Assembly: GCA_938015295.1 (NCBI GenBank)
Contig: CALLQB010000017.1
Coordinates: 1-49,698, forward strand
Direction of reading: 5' to 3'
Source: an uncultured Acidimicrobiales bacterium
GTDB taxonomy: Bacteria; Actinomycetota; Acidimicrobiia; Acidimicrobiales; SHLQ01
DNA: 49,698 nt
The position numbers and the translations under genes are program-made. The stretch's first letter is position 1, and each line of letters opens with the position of its first letter. Below the pieces are notes generated by a model. The model was given only the letters and a program-made list of their open reading frames with translations, was not told the DNA's origin and ran no database searches. This document shows positions 34,643 through 43,077 of the stretch, piece after piece.

Positions 34643-36022
34643 CTAGTCGCGCGGGAGAAGTTCGCGGAGATCGAGGCGCTGGTCGGCGGGGTACGACAAG
34701 AAATCCTCTTCGGAGTACACGATGGTGCCGGTAGCGGAGACGTCGTTGAACACGACCCCCATTGCGCCGCGCACGTTTGAGGGGTCGAGGAATGGTGCGA
34801 CGTTTCGATAGAACGTGGGGGAAGGGCCGAGGACGACGTGGGTGTCGGCGGTGAAACCCCGGCGTTCGATTTCGTTGATGATGGCGATGCCGTCGTCGCC
34901 CGCCCGGTTCCATGCGCGGGTTTGTTCGACGCGGGCCGAAATAACAAAAACCAACATGATCGCGCCGATGGCGACGACGAGTTTGCGAACGTCGATGTGC
35001 TGTTGTGACCAGCAGGCCCAGCCAAGACCGACGATGGTCATCGCGCCACCGATTGATGCGAGATAGTTGACCCGGTCGCCGGGCCCGATGGGTGAGTAGA
35101 AGTACCGGAGGAACGGCAACAACGACGTCACCACGACAACGAAGCCCGCCAGGACGAGTTTTTGGGGCGGCTCGAAGACCCGGTTTCGCCCGGCAATAAC
35201 GATGAGCACCAGAAAGCCGATGAGGAAACCGAGCGCGGCAGGCACGGCGGCGGGCCGGGCGATGACCGCCTCGCCGTAGAGTCCGTCGATGACGGCGCCC
35301 AGCGAGATGAAGTCGTTCGCCGCCTTCGAAGAGTGCAGGTGGGTGAAGATCCACAGTGTCAGCGCACCTTGGGTCAACGCACCGCCGATCACCAGAGGCA
35401 GGTTGACCTTGCCGAAGCGGATCTTGGGGACGACAAGCATGAGGAGGCCGGCCATCGGCACGGTTCCTTCGTACAGTGCTGAGGCAAGCAGTGCGAGAAG
35501 GATCGGAGCGACAATGCCGGGTGTTGCTGTCCGGCCGATGAGGTACACGGCTGGCAGCAGCGCCAGCAGGCTCATCGAGACCATGATGGTGCTGGGCCAG
35601 ATCTCGAGCGACATATGGTTGGGTAGAACTACCCACAGGCAGGTTATGGCGAGCGCCGCTTGGGCCGGAACGTATTGTTTGGCGACCTGGTACAGCAGTT
35701 GCGCTACGCCGACATTGACCAGCGACGCCAGTACCACGATGGGCAAAGGGTGGGCGCCAAAGACGCCAAAGCTGAGCCCGTAGGCGATGGCTGAGCCGGG
35801 ACGGGATATGACCAGCTCTGGAGCGGTAGCGCCGAAGACGCCACCAAAAACGCCTTCGTTGACGTTGAACCAGTCGTCGAGCACAAAGTTGGGGCCAAGG
35901 AGGATATGTGACAGGCCGACTGCAACCGACAATACGAGCACCACGAGCGGGGCGCCACGGAGAGGTGCGTCGATGGCAGGCGCGGCAGTGCCTGACATTG
36001 TCGCTCGTTTGGTTGAAAGCAT
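34643..36022 (-). CDS. Polytopic membrane protein of the glycan locus, GT-C-like
   Basis: 459 residues from ATG 36022 (GGA 8 nt upstream); the open frame extends into uvrC and is not used. About eleven hydrophobic segments span residues 18-375, followed by a soluble C-terminal ~80 residues (HVVLGPSPTFYRNVAPF). The first loop has NFVLDDWFNV, with an Asp pair like the catalytic loop of GT-C glycosyltransferases. It could be a polymerase, ligase or GT-C transferase; no specific family is recognised. It is the first gene of the minus-strand glycan operon, divergent from uvrC with a 52-bp gap. Confidence 0.78.
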   Translation of the reverse strand: MLSTKRATMSGTAAPAIDAPLRGAPLVVLVLSVAVGLSHILLGPNFVLDDWFNVNEGVFGGVFGATAPELVISRPGSAIAYGLSFGVFGAHPLPIVVLASLVNVGVAQLLYQVAKQYVPAQAALAITCLWVVLPNHMSLEIWPSTIMVSMSLLALLPAVYLIGRTATPGIVAPILLALLASALYEGTVPMAGLLMLVVPKIRFGKVNLPLVIGGALTQGALTLWIFTHLHSSKAANDFISLGAVIDGLYGEAVIARPAAVPAALGFLIGFLVLIVIAGRNRVFEPPQKLVLAGFVVVVTSLLPFLRYFYSPIGPGDRVNYLASIGGAMTIVGLGWACWSQQHIDVRKLVVAIGAIMLVFVISARVEQTRAWNRAGDDGIAIINEIERRGFTADTHVVLGPSPTFYRNVAPFLDPSNVRGAMGVVFNDVSATGTIVYSEEDFLSYPADQRLDLRELLPRD

Positions 36023-36062
36023 TGTTTTCCAGTCGGCGGGCCACGGACGCCCTTGAGCGTCA

Positions 36063-36068
36063 TACGAT
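36063..36068 (+). promoter_or_regulatory. -10 element (TACGAT) of uvrC
   Basis: TACGAT is followed by 6 nt and GTG 36075. There is no Shine-Dalgarno, so the transcript is probably leaderless and begins at the GTG. The divergent glycan operon promoter must share this 52-bp gap. Confidence 0.5.
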
Positions 36069-36074
36069 GCGAGT

Positions 36075-37943
36075 GTGGTTCTGCGTCCTGAAACCGGCTC
36101 GATTCCCGAGGCTCCTGGTTCGTACCAATTCAAAGACAAAGATGGCCGTGTCATCTATGTCGGCAAGGCCAAGAGTCTTCGCTCGCGCCTGAATAGCTAT
36201 TTCGCCAAACATTTGCCGATGCGCACGGCGCAGATGGTGGCCACAGCCGAGACGGTCGAGTGGATTCAGGTCGAGAACGAGCTCGAAGCGTTGATGCTCG
36301 AGTACAGCCTTATCAAACAGCATCGGCCGCGGTTCAACATCCGGCTGGTCGACGACAAGAGTTATCCGTTTCTTGCCGTCACGATGAGCGACGAGTTTCC
36401 GCGGGCGATGGTGATGCGAGGTAAGCGCAAGAAAGGGGTTCGCTATTTCGGGCCCTACGGACATGCGTATGCCATTCGCGAAACTCTCGACCTGTTGCTG
36501 CGCACTTTTCCGATCCGCACGTGCAGCGATAACAAACTTCAGCGCCATCAGCGCTCGGGTCGACCCTGTTTGTTGTTTCATATCGAGAAGTGTTCGGGAC
36601 CGTGCATCGGTGCCATCGGCGAAGAAGAGTACGACGCGTTGGTTGAAGAGCTGCTGTCGTTTCTCGATGGCGACACGGCCGAGGTGGTGCAGAGGCTCGA
36701 AGAGGAAATGCGCTCGGCGGCTGATCGTCACGAGTTCGAGTTGGCAGCGCGTCATCGCGACCGGCTCACCAGCGTTCGTAAGGCCATCGAAAAGCAGCAG
36801 ATGGTGGCCGAAACCAACGACGACTTCGATGTGGTGGGCATTCATTCCGACGAGCTCGAAGCCGCCATCCAGGTGTTCTTTGTGCGCCGAGGCAGGGTGG
36901 TTGGGCGCAAGGGTTTTGTGCTCGACCGGGTTGAGGACGTGAGCGAGTCGGAGCTGCTCGACACGGTTCTTGAAGGCATGTATTACGACCCGCCGCCGCT
37001 GGGTGTTCCCAAGCAGGTGCTGGCTCCGGTCGAGTCGGCGAATCCTGCGTTGTACGAGTTGTGGTTGTCCGACGCCCGTGGGTCAAAGGTTGAGATCAAG
37101 GTTCCTCAGCGGGGCGACAAGAAGGCATTGCTCGAAACCGTTACCCGCAACGCGCATGAAGAGTTCAACCGTCACCGGTTGCGGCGGGCGTCTGACCACA
37201 ACACCCGGTCGCGTGCGCTGAACGAGCTTCAAGAGCAGCTGGGTTTGCCTGATGCTCCGCTTCGCATCGAGTGCTACGACATGAGCCACATCTCGGGAAC
37301 TGACTATGTCGGTTCGATGGTGGTGATGGAAGACGGGCTTGCCAAAAAGAGCGAGTATCGCCGGTTCAAGATTAAGACCGTCGACGGCAACGACGACTTT
37401 GCGGCGATGGAAGAGGTGCTGACCCGACGTTTCACGAATTATTTGAACGACAAGGCCAAACCGGTCGAAGAACGTTCGGGCAAGTTCTCGTATCCGCCAC
37501 AGTTGCTGCTGGTCGATGGTGGCAAGGGGCAGCTGAGCGTCGCGATTCGTGTGCTTGATCAGTTGGGGTTGAGTAGCGAGATCCCGGTTGCTTCGTTGGC
37601 CAAGCAGTTTGAAGAAGTGTTTGTGCCCGGCCAGTCCGATGCGATTCGATTGCCCCGTCAATCTGAAGGCCTGTATCTCTTGCAGCGGATTCGCGATGAG
37701 AGTCACCGGTTCGCCATCACCTACCACCGGCAGCTTCGCAACAAGCGCATGACGAAGTCGGTGCTCGATGATATTCCCGGTCTTGGTCCGGCAAGGAAGA
37801 AGCGGCTGACCAAAGAGTTGGGCGGTGTTACCAAGGTGAAGGTGGCGACCCTCGAGACGCTGCGCGCGTTGCCGTGGCTGCCCGATGCGGTCGCCGAGGC
37901 TGTATACGACAAGATTCACTCGCCGCGTGGGTTATCGAAGTAG
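36075..37943 (+). CDS. uvrC: Excinuclease ABC subunit C
   Basis: 622-residue nuclease that cuts on both sides of the lesion in the UvrB-DNA complex. Order: GIY-YIG nuclease (about 12-95; GSYQFKDKDGRVIYVGKAKS, RSRLNSYF), a cysteine cluster CSDNKLQR/CLLFHIEKCSGPCIG, UVR domain (EEEMRSAADRHEFELAARHR), RNase H-like 3'... 5' cleavage domain (IECYDMSHISGTDYVGSMVV, LLLVDGGKGQL) and C-terminal helix-hairpin-helix (IPGLGPARKKRL). Length is normal. It starts the uvrC-methyltransferase-rapZ stretch on the plus strand. Confidence 0.97.
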   Translation: MVLRPETGSIPEAPGSYQFKDKDGRVIYVGKAKSLRSRLNSYFAKHLPMRTAQMVATAETVEWIQVENELEALMLEYSLIKQHRPRFNIRLVDDKSYPFLAVTMSDEFPRAMVMRGKRKKGVRYFGPYGHAYAIRETLDLLLRTFPIRTCSDNKLQRHQRSGRPCLLFHIEKCSGPCIGAIGEEEYDALVEELLSFLDGDTAEVVQRLEEEMRSAADRHEFELAARHRDRLTSVRKAIEKQQMVAETNDDFDVVGIHSDELEAAIQVFFVRRGRVVGRKGFVLDRVEDVSESELLDTVLEGMYYDPPPLGVPKQVLAPVESANPALYELWLSDARGSKVEIKVPQRGDKKALLETVTRNAHEEFNRHRLRRASDHNTRSRALNELQEQLGLPDAPLRIECYDMSHISGTDYVGSMVVMEDGLAKKSEYRRFKIKTVDGNDDFAAMEEVLTRRFTNYLNDKAKPVEERSGKFSYPPQLLLVDGGKGQLSVAIRVLDQLGLSSEIPVASLAKQFEEVFVPGQSDAIRLPRQSEGLYLLQRIRDESHRFAITYHRQLRNKRMTKSVLDDIPGLGPARKKRLTKELGGVTKVKVATLETLRALPWLPDAVAEAVYDKIHSPRGLSK

Positions 37944-37988
37944 TCCCTTGCGTAACGACCGATCGATTTTGAGTGGACGAGTGGAACC

Positions 37989-38741
37989 ATGACGCCCAAC
38001 AACAAGCCTGCAAGTAGCAAGGACGCGCTGTGGGAAGACCACGCGACCTGGTGGCAGGACGGTTTCACCGAGGGCGCTGACCCCGAGTACACCGAGCAGA
38101 TACTGCCGATTGCCGCCAACCTGTTGGCTGGTGCGAAGCGAGTTCTTGACATCGGCACGGGCGAGGGGCAAATTGCCCGGCTGGCGACGGCTGGCGGCGC
38201 CGCGGTTGTTGGCCTCGATCCCACTTGGGCCCAGGTGGAGGAGGCGACTCGTCGCGGCGGGGGAGCGATGTATTCCCGTGCTGGTGCTGCTGAACTTCCG
38301 GTGCGGTCGGGTTCGTTTGATGCCGCGATCGCCTGTTTGGTTTTCGAACACATCAGCGCTGTTGATGAGGCCATCTCCGAGGTTGCGCGGGTTCTCGAGC
38401 CGGGAGGTCGGTTCGTCTTTATGCTCAACCATCCGTTGCTGCAGACCCCCAACGCTGGCTGGATCGACGATCAGGTGCTTGATCCGCCGGAGCAGTACTG
38501 GCGGATTGGCCCGTACCTCATCGAGGACGAATCGATCGAGGAGGTGCAAAAGGACGTATTCATTCGGTTCATTCACCGCCCGTTGAGCAGGTATGTCAAC
38601 GCGTTGGCCGACAACGGCCTGCTGCTCGAGCAGATGATGGAGCCTGCACCGCCGCCGGGGTTTCTCGCCAAGGCGACGATGTACGAGGCCGCGGCGACGA
38701 TTCCGCGATTACTCGTTCTTTCATGTCGTAAGTCTGTCTAG
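37989..38741 (+). CDS. Class I SAM-dependent methyltransferase, unknown substrate
   Basis: 250 residues. SAM-binding motif I VLDIGTGEGQIARLA (about 52-66), motif II GLDPTWAQVEEA, motif IV AAIACLVFEHI and the post-motif EVARVLEPGGRFVFMLNHP place it in the methyltransferase-11/UbiE-like group. The region after motif IV carries PLLQTPNAGWID, which recalls small-molecule methyltransferases, but no substrate can be named. It sits between uvrC (45 bp) and rapZ (9 bp), where Gram-positive genomes normally have rapZ directly after uvrC. Confidence 0.88.
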   Translation: MTPNNKPASSKDALWEDHATWWQDGFTEGADPEYTEQILPIAANLLAGAKRVLDIGTGEGQIARLATAGGAAVVGLDPTWAQVEEATRRGGGAMYSRAGAAELPVRSGSFDAAIACLVFEHISAVDEAISEVARVLEPGGRFVFMLNHPLLQTPNAGWIDDQVLDPPEQYWRIGPYLIEDESIEEVQKDVFIRFIHRPLSRYVNALADNGLLLEQMMEPAPPPGFLAKATMYEAAATIPRLLVLSCRKSV

Positions 38742-38744
38742 GGT
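38739..38744 (+). promoter_or_regulatory. -10 element (TAGGGT) of rapZ
   Basis: TAGGGT overlaps the methyltransferase stop codon and ends 6 nt before ATG 38751. It suggests that rapZ has its own leaderless transcript besides read-through from uvrC. Confidence 0.4.
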
Positions 38745-38750
38745 TGGGGC

Positions 38751-39665
38751 ATGGAATCTCCCCCAGATACCGCGTCGACACCCGAAGCTCCAGCAGCAGC
38801 AGAGTCGATCAAAACCGAGTTTGTGGTTATCACCGGCCAATCGGGTGCGGGTCGCACGCAGGTGGCGAACAGTTTCGAGGATCTTGGCTGGCACGTGATC
38901 GACAACATGCCGCCCGACTTCATTCCGCGCATGGCCGAGGTGGCCGCTGATCCAACGCGGGCGTTCGACCGTGTCGCGCTGGTGGTTGGGCCGAGCAGCA
39001 AGCCGGCACAAACGATCCCGGCGATCGAACAACTGCGGTCGGAGCCGAACACTCGGGTTCGCGTGGTGTTTGTCGAGGCGTCGACCGATGTGCTGGTGCG
39101 ACGATACGAAAGCACCCGGCGTCGTCATCCGTTTTCGAGCGGCGGTCGGGTGTCTTCAGCGATTGAGGCCGAGCGGATAGCGCTCGAACCAGTAAAGGGT
39201 TTGGCCGATCTGGTTATCGATACGGGCGATCTCAACGTTCATCAGCTGCGGTACCGAATTGTTGATCTGTTCGGTGGCGACTCGCCCGATGCGGGCATGC
39301 GCACGACGGTGATGTCGTTTGGTTTCAAGCATGGCAACCCGCTCGACGCCGACCTGATTCTTGATTGCCGGTTTCTTCCGAATCCGCACTGGGTTGAGGA
39401 TCTTCGTCCAAAGACTGGTCTCGATCCGTCGGTGTGCGACTACGTGTTGGGCCAGGACATCGCGACGCCGTTTGTCGAGCAGACGCAACAATTGCTCGAC
39501 CTTTTGGTACCGGCGTATGTGGCCGAGGGAAAGTCGTATCTCACGATTGCGTTTGGTTGCACGGGCGGGCATCACCGGTCGGTGGCTATTGCGGAGACCA
39601 TTGGCGACCATCTACGCGCTGCCGGATTCGATCCGGCTGTTGTGCATCGCGATATCGGCAAATAG
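38751..39665 (+). CDS. rapZ: RNase adapter/nucleotide-binding protein RapZ (YvcJ)
   Basis: 304 residues. Walker A GQSGAGRT at about 29-36, DNMPPDF, an arginine-rich RYESTRRRHP and the C-terminal ligand site YLTIAFGCTGGHHRSV. In Escherichia coli RapZ controls glucosamine-6-phosphate synthase through small RNAs; in Gram-positives YvcJ hydrolyses nucleotides and its role is less clear. The family usually sits beside yvcK and whiA, but here the next gene is gap, 129 bp away. The N-terminal ~20 residues are a low-complexity extension (SPPDTASTPEAPAAAES). Confidence 0.94.
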   Translation: MESPPDTASTPEAPAAAESIKTEFVVITGQSGAGRTQVANSFEDLGWHVIDNMPPDFIPRMAEVAADPTRAFDRVALVVGPSSKPAQTIPAIEQLRSEPNTRVRVVFVEASTDVLVRRYESTRRRHPFSSGGRVSSAIEAERIALEPVKGLADLVIDTGDLNVHQLRYRIVDLFGGDSPDAGMRTTVMSFGFKHGNPLDADLILDCRFLPNPHWVEDLRPKTGLDPSVCDYVLGQDIATPFVEQTQQLLDLLVPAYVAEGKSYLTIAFGCTGGHHRSVAIAETIGDHLRAAGFDPAVVHRDIGK

Positions 39666-39794
39666 CACCGCTGCGAGCGCAAGGTTAAGAGTAATCGGCG
39701 CCCTCCGATAGGAGGTCGCTGTTAGTCGCGTTCAGCGGCGGTAGCCTGAGTGAATCCAATCTGTTGAATATCCCCTGCCCAGGAGGCACCCCAC

Positions 39795-40895
39795 ATGACA
39801 GTCCGCGTCGGCATCAACGGCTTCGGTCGTATCGGCCGTAACTTCTTCCGAGCTGCAAAAGCTCAAGGTGCAGACATTGACTTTGTCGCAGTAAACGATC
39901 TCGGCTCGGTAGAGACGATGGCTCATTTGCTGAAGAACGACTCAGTTCATGGTCGCCTTCCGAACAAGATCACCGCTACCCGTCAGGGCGTGCGCTACGA
40001 CGGCGACACCCTCAAGGTGCTTTCCGAGCGCAACCCGGCCGACCTGCCGTGGGGCGATCTTGGTGTCGACGTGGTTATCGAGTCGACAGGTATCTTCACC
40101 TCTCGCAAAGCAGCGGCCGCGCACATCGAGGCTGGTGCACCCAAGGTCATCATTTCGGCACCTTCGGGCGACTGCGACGCAACCTTTGTTGTTGGCGTTA
40201 ACGATGGCGACTACGACCCGGCCAAGCACCACGTCATCTCCAACGCTTCGTGCACTACGAACTGTTTTGTGCCCATGGTTAAGGTGCTCGACGACAACTT
40301 TGGTTTGATGCAGGGTCTGATGACCACAACCCACGCGTACACCGGCGACCAGGCCATTGTTGACGGTCCTCACTCGGATCTTCGTCGGGCTCGTGCAGCG
40401 GCGGTCAACATCGTGCCCACCTCGACCGGTGCGGCTCGCGCAACCGGCCTTGTGTTGAAGAAGATGGCCGGCAAGCTCGACGGCATTGCTATGCGTGTGC
40501 CGATCCCTGACGGTTCTATCACCGACTTCACCGGTCTTCTTCGCAAGAAGAACGTCACGGTCGAACAGGTCAACGAGGCCTTCAAGAAGGCCGCTAGCAC
40601 CGGTGCGCTCAAGAATGTTCTCGACTACAGCGAAGAGCCGCTTGTTTCTTCCGACATTGTTGGTTCGCCAGCATCGTGCACCTTTGATTCGGGCCTCACC
40701 ATGGTCATGGGCCAGCAGGTGAAGATTCTCGGCTGGTACGACAACGAGATGGGTTACTCGAACCGTCTTGTCGACCTGGCGATGATCGTCGGCACGAAGA
40801 AGAGCGGCCCGGCCAAGCGCACCGCCAAGAAGGCGCCTGCGAAGAAGGCTGCTGCGAAGAAGGCTCCTGCCAAGAAGGCTGCGGCCAAAAAGTAG
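39795..40895 (+). CDS. gap: Glyceraldehyde-3-phosphate dehydrogenase with Lys/Ala-rich tail
   Basis: 366-residue NAD(P)-dependent enzyme of glycolysis. NAD site VGINGFGRIGRNFFRA (4-19) and the catalytic Cys153 in ASCTTNCFVP with HAYTGDQAIVDGPH are intact. Normal enzymes are about 335 residues; here the core ends near residue 334 and is followed by 32 residues made almost only of Lys, Ala and Pro (AKKAPAKKAAAKK units). Such tails are known from nucleoid proteins and some actinobacterial DNA enzymes, not from GAPDH, so nucleic-acid or membrane binding is possible but inferred. AGGAGG lies 8 nt before the ATG. It is followed by pgk, overlapping by one base. Confidence 0.96.
   Translation: MTVRVGINGFGRIGRNFFRAAKAQGADIDFVAVNDLGSVETMAHLLKNDSVHGRLPNKITATRQGVRYDGDTLKVLSERNPADLPWGDLGVDVVIESTGIFTSRKAAAAHIEAGAPKVIISAPSGDCDATFVVGVNDGDYDPAKHHVISNASCTTNCFVPMVKVLDDNFGLMQGLMTTTHAYTGDQAIVDGPHSDLRRARAAAVNIVPTSTGAARATGLVLKKMAGKLDGIAMRVPIPDGSITDFTGLLRKKNVTVEQVNEAFKKAASTGALKNVLDYSEEPLVSSDIVGSPASCTFDSGLTMVMGQQVKILGWYDNEMGYSNRLVDLAMIVGTKKSGPAKRTAKKAPAKKAAAKKAPAKKAAAKK
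40803..40892 (+). repeat. Repetitive DNA coding the lysine-rich GAPDH tail
   Basis: Degenerate short tandem units built on GCNAAGAAGGCNNCT run through the last 30 codons of gap, encoding repeating AKKA/PAKKA. Such tracts can expand or contract by slippage. Confidence 0.8.
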
Positions 40896-42022
40896 TGAGT
40901 ACGGTTCCACAGCTCGAGGATCTCGGCGACCTTTCTGGTCGCCGGGTTCTCGTGCGAGCTGATTTCAACGTTCCGCTCGAAGACGGCGTTATCACCGACG
41001 ATCTTCGCATCAAATCTGCGTTGCCAACCATCAAATGGTTGGTTGATCAGGGTGCGTCGGTGACGACGTGTTCGCATCTTGGCCGTCCGAAGGGCGAACC
41101 GAATCCTGCCTTCAGTATGGATCCGGTTCGGACTCGTCTGGCCGAGTTGGTGCCCGGTGTCGACTTGCTCGAGAACCTCCGCTTCAACGCTGGCGAAACG
41201 TCGAACGATCCGGCGTTTGTCGCTCAACTGATCGACGGATTCGACGCCTATGTCAACGATGCGTTTGGTGCGTCGCACCGCGCACATGGCTCCATCGTGG
41301 GCCCGCCCCAGCATCTTCCAAGCGCCGCAGGACGGTTGCTTGCGAAAGAGGTTGAGGTTCTTGGCGGTCTTCGTGCCAAGGCAAAACGTCCGTTTGTGGC
41401 GATTCTTGGTGGCGCAAAGGTCAGCGACAAGCTTGCGGTCATCGAAGCATTGCTCGAGTCGGTCGACTCGATCATTATTGGTGGCGGCATGGCCTACACG
41501 TTCCTCGCAGCGAAGGGCCATAACGTTGGCTCGTCGCTGCTCGAAACCGACATGATCGATACTGCCAAGCGGCTGCTCGACAGCGATGCAGTTATTCATC
41601 TGCCGTCGGATAACACGGCTTTGGGCCCGGGTGGCAAAATTGGCGACCCGAGTGCAGGCGGTGAGACCCGCCAGGTCGGCAACGATATGCCCGATGGCTG
41701 GATGGGGCTCGATATCGGGCCTGGTACTGCAGCGGAGTTCACCGACGTCATTCTTGATGCACGGACGATTCTTTGGAACGGTCCGATGGGTGTGTTCGAG
41801 GATCCAAGATTTGAAGCAGGAACCCGCACTATTGCTGAGGCAGTTGCTCAGGCAAAGGGTTTCAGCGTCGTCGGCGGTGGCGATAGCGCTGCTGCGGCGA
41901 AACAATTTGGCGTAGCCGCCGACATCGACCATGTGTCGACCGGCGGCGGCGCATCACTGGAACTGATTGAAAAGGGCGACCTTCCTGGTCTTGCCGCACT
42001 TCGAGGAGAATTCGATGGTTGA
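40895..42022 (+). CDS. pgk: Phosphoglycerate kinase
   Basis: 375-residue glycolytic kinase transferring phosphate from 1,3-bisphosphoglycerate to ADP. N-terminal substrate site VLVRADFNVPLEDG, CSHLGRPKGEPNP, LLENLRFNAGE; C-terminal nucleotide site with WNGPMGVFEDPRF and VVGGGDSAAA. It is about 15-20 residues shorter than most bacterial homologues but all blocks are present. The GTG start shares one base with the gap stop codon. Its 3' end contains AGGAGA, the Shine-Dalgarno of tpiA, which overlaps it by 8 bp. Confidence 0.96.
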   Translation: MSTVPQLEDLGDLSGRRVLVRADFNVPLEDGVITDDLRIKSALPTIKWLVDQGASVTTCSHLGRPKGEPNPAFSMDPVRTRLAELVPGVDLLENLRFNAGETSNDPAFVAQLIDGFDAYVNDAFGASHRAHGSIVGPPQHLPSAAGRLLAKEVEVLGGLRAKAKRPFVAILGGAKVSDKLAVIEALLESVDSIIIGGGMAYTFLAAKGHNVGSSLLETDMIDTAKRLLDSDAVIHLPSDNTALGPGGKIGDPSAGGETRQVGNDMPDGWMGLDIGPGTAAEFTDVILDARTILWNGPMGVFEDPRFEAGTRTIAEAVAQAKGFSVVGGGDSAAAAKQFGVAADIDHVSTGGGASLELIEKGDLPGLAALRGEFDG

Positions 42023-42794
42023 TCGTAAGCCGATTATTTCGGGTAACTGGAAAATGCACAACAACCATCTGGAGGCAATCCAGTTGGTGCAGCAGCTTTC
42101 GTACAAGATCACCAAAGACGATGTTGCCGCGGTCGACGTGACAATCCATCCACCCTTTACCGACATCCGTTCGGTACAGACCGTGCTTGAGGCCGACAAG
42201 ATTCCGGTGGGTCTCGGAGCGCAGAACTGTCACTGGGAAGAAAAGGGTGCGTACACCGGCGAGATCGCGCCTTCGATGCTGAAGAAGCTGAGCGTGAACT
42301 ACGTGATCCTTGGCCACTCTGAGCGTCGTCAGCTGTTTGGCGAGACCGACGAGATGGTCAACAACAAGGTTAAGGCCGTTATCAAGAACGAGATGACGGC
42401 GATCCTTGCTTGTGGTGAGACGCTCGAAGAGCGCGAGGCCGGCGACGCTGTTGCCAAGGTTTCTGGGCAGGTCACCGCCGGGCTTGCCAAGGTTAAAGCC
42501 GATGACGTTTCGTCGATGGTGATTGCGTACGAACCGATTTGGGCGATCGGCACTGGTGTTACTGCTAGTCCTGATGACGCGCAGGAGATGTGCAAAGCCG
42601 TGAGAGATACTGTGCGCAGCTTGTACAACGATGCAGTGGCCGATGCGGTGCGGATTCAGTACGGCGGCTCAGTGAAGCCGGTCAATGCTCCAGAGCTTAT
42701 GGCGCAGGCTGATATCGACGGAGCACTCGTTGGTGGAGCATGCCTTGAAGCCGACGATTTTCATCGTATTATCTCGTACCGGGATGCTGGCTGA
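42015..42794 (+). CDS. tpiA: Triose-phosphate isomerase
   Basis: 259-residue TIM-barrel enzyme interconverting dihydroxyacetone phosphate and glyceraldehyde 3-phosphate. Substrate Lys13 in GNWKMHNN, catalytic His in VILGHSERRQLF, catalytic Glu in AYEPIWAIGTG and phosphate loop QYGGSVKPVNA. ATG 42015 is chosen because AGGAGA lies 5 nt upstream and the sequence matches the family start; the open frame begins earlier inside pgk. Translationally coupled to pgk. Confidence 0.97.
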   Translation: MVDRKPIISGNWKMHNNHLEAIQLVQQLSYKITKDDVAAVDVTIHPPFTDIRSVQTVLEADKIPVGLGAQNCHWEEKGAYTGEIAPSMLKKLSVNYVILGHSERRQLFGETDEMVNNKVKAVIKNEMTAILACGETLEEREAGDAVAKVSGQVTAGLAKVKADDVSSMVIAYEPIWAIGTGVTASPDDAQEMCKAVRDTVRSLYNDAVADAVRIQYGGSVKPVNAPELMAQADIDGALVGGACLEADDFHRIISYRDAG

Positions 42795-42836
42795 CAGTTA
42801 GCCAGCCCCGCCTGCCACTTCACTGTTCACCTTCGC

Positions 42837-42842
42837 TAAGAT
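42837..42842 (+). promoter_or_regulatory. -10 element (TAAGAT) of secG
   Basis: TAAGAT, identical to the uvrB -10, ends 10 nt before ATG 42853. With no Shine-Dalgarno, a leader of only a few nt is implied. secG may thus be expressed independently of the glycolytic operon. Confidence 0.4.
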
Positions 42843-42852
42843 TGCCAGCACA

Positions 42853-43077
42853 ATGACTATTTTCGTCGTCATCCTTCACATCGTTGTTTCCTTTGTTCTT
42901 CTCGTGCTTGTGCTCTTGCACAGCGGTAAGGGCGGTGGCCTGTCCGACATGTTCGGAAGCGGCGGCGTATCAGCAGCCGCTGGGTCGACTGCGGTCGAGA
43001 AGAACCTTGATCGTATGACGATTCTTGCTGCGGTGGTGTTTGGTTTCACGACCACCGCCCTCGCCTTGATGTTGTAA
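42853..43077 (+). CDS. secG: Preprotein translocase subunit SecG
   Basis: 74 residues with two membrane segments (about 2-20 and 50-70) and the conserved loop between them, LLHSGKGGGLSDMFG, followed by GGVSAAAGSTAVEKNLDRMT. SecG assists SecYEG in moving the preprotein during export. The position after tpiA is the usual one in Gram-positive genomes. Normal length. Confidence 0.94.
   Translation: MTIFVVILHIVVSFVLLVLVLLHSGKGGGLSDMFGSGGVSAAAGSTAVEKNLDRMTILAAVVFGFTTTALALML

Noticed and set aside
24098..36022. Whole glycan block as a mobile island
   Set aside because: No integrase, transposase, terminal repeats or attachment sites are visible at either border.
34623..36044. 473-codon minus-strand frame in another register of the glycan membrane protein
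   Set aside because: Arg/His/Pro-rich with no membrane pattern; the frame 34643-36022 has clear membrane segments.
39942..41932. Long minus-strand frames (322 and 392 codons) across gap and pgk
   Set aside because: Overlap each other and two intact glycolytic genes; low-complexity Arg/Leu/Ser content as expected of antisense of the lysine-rich tail region.
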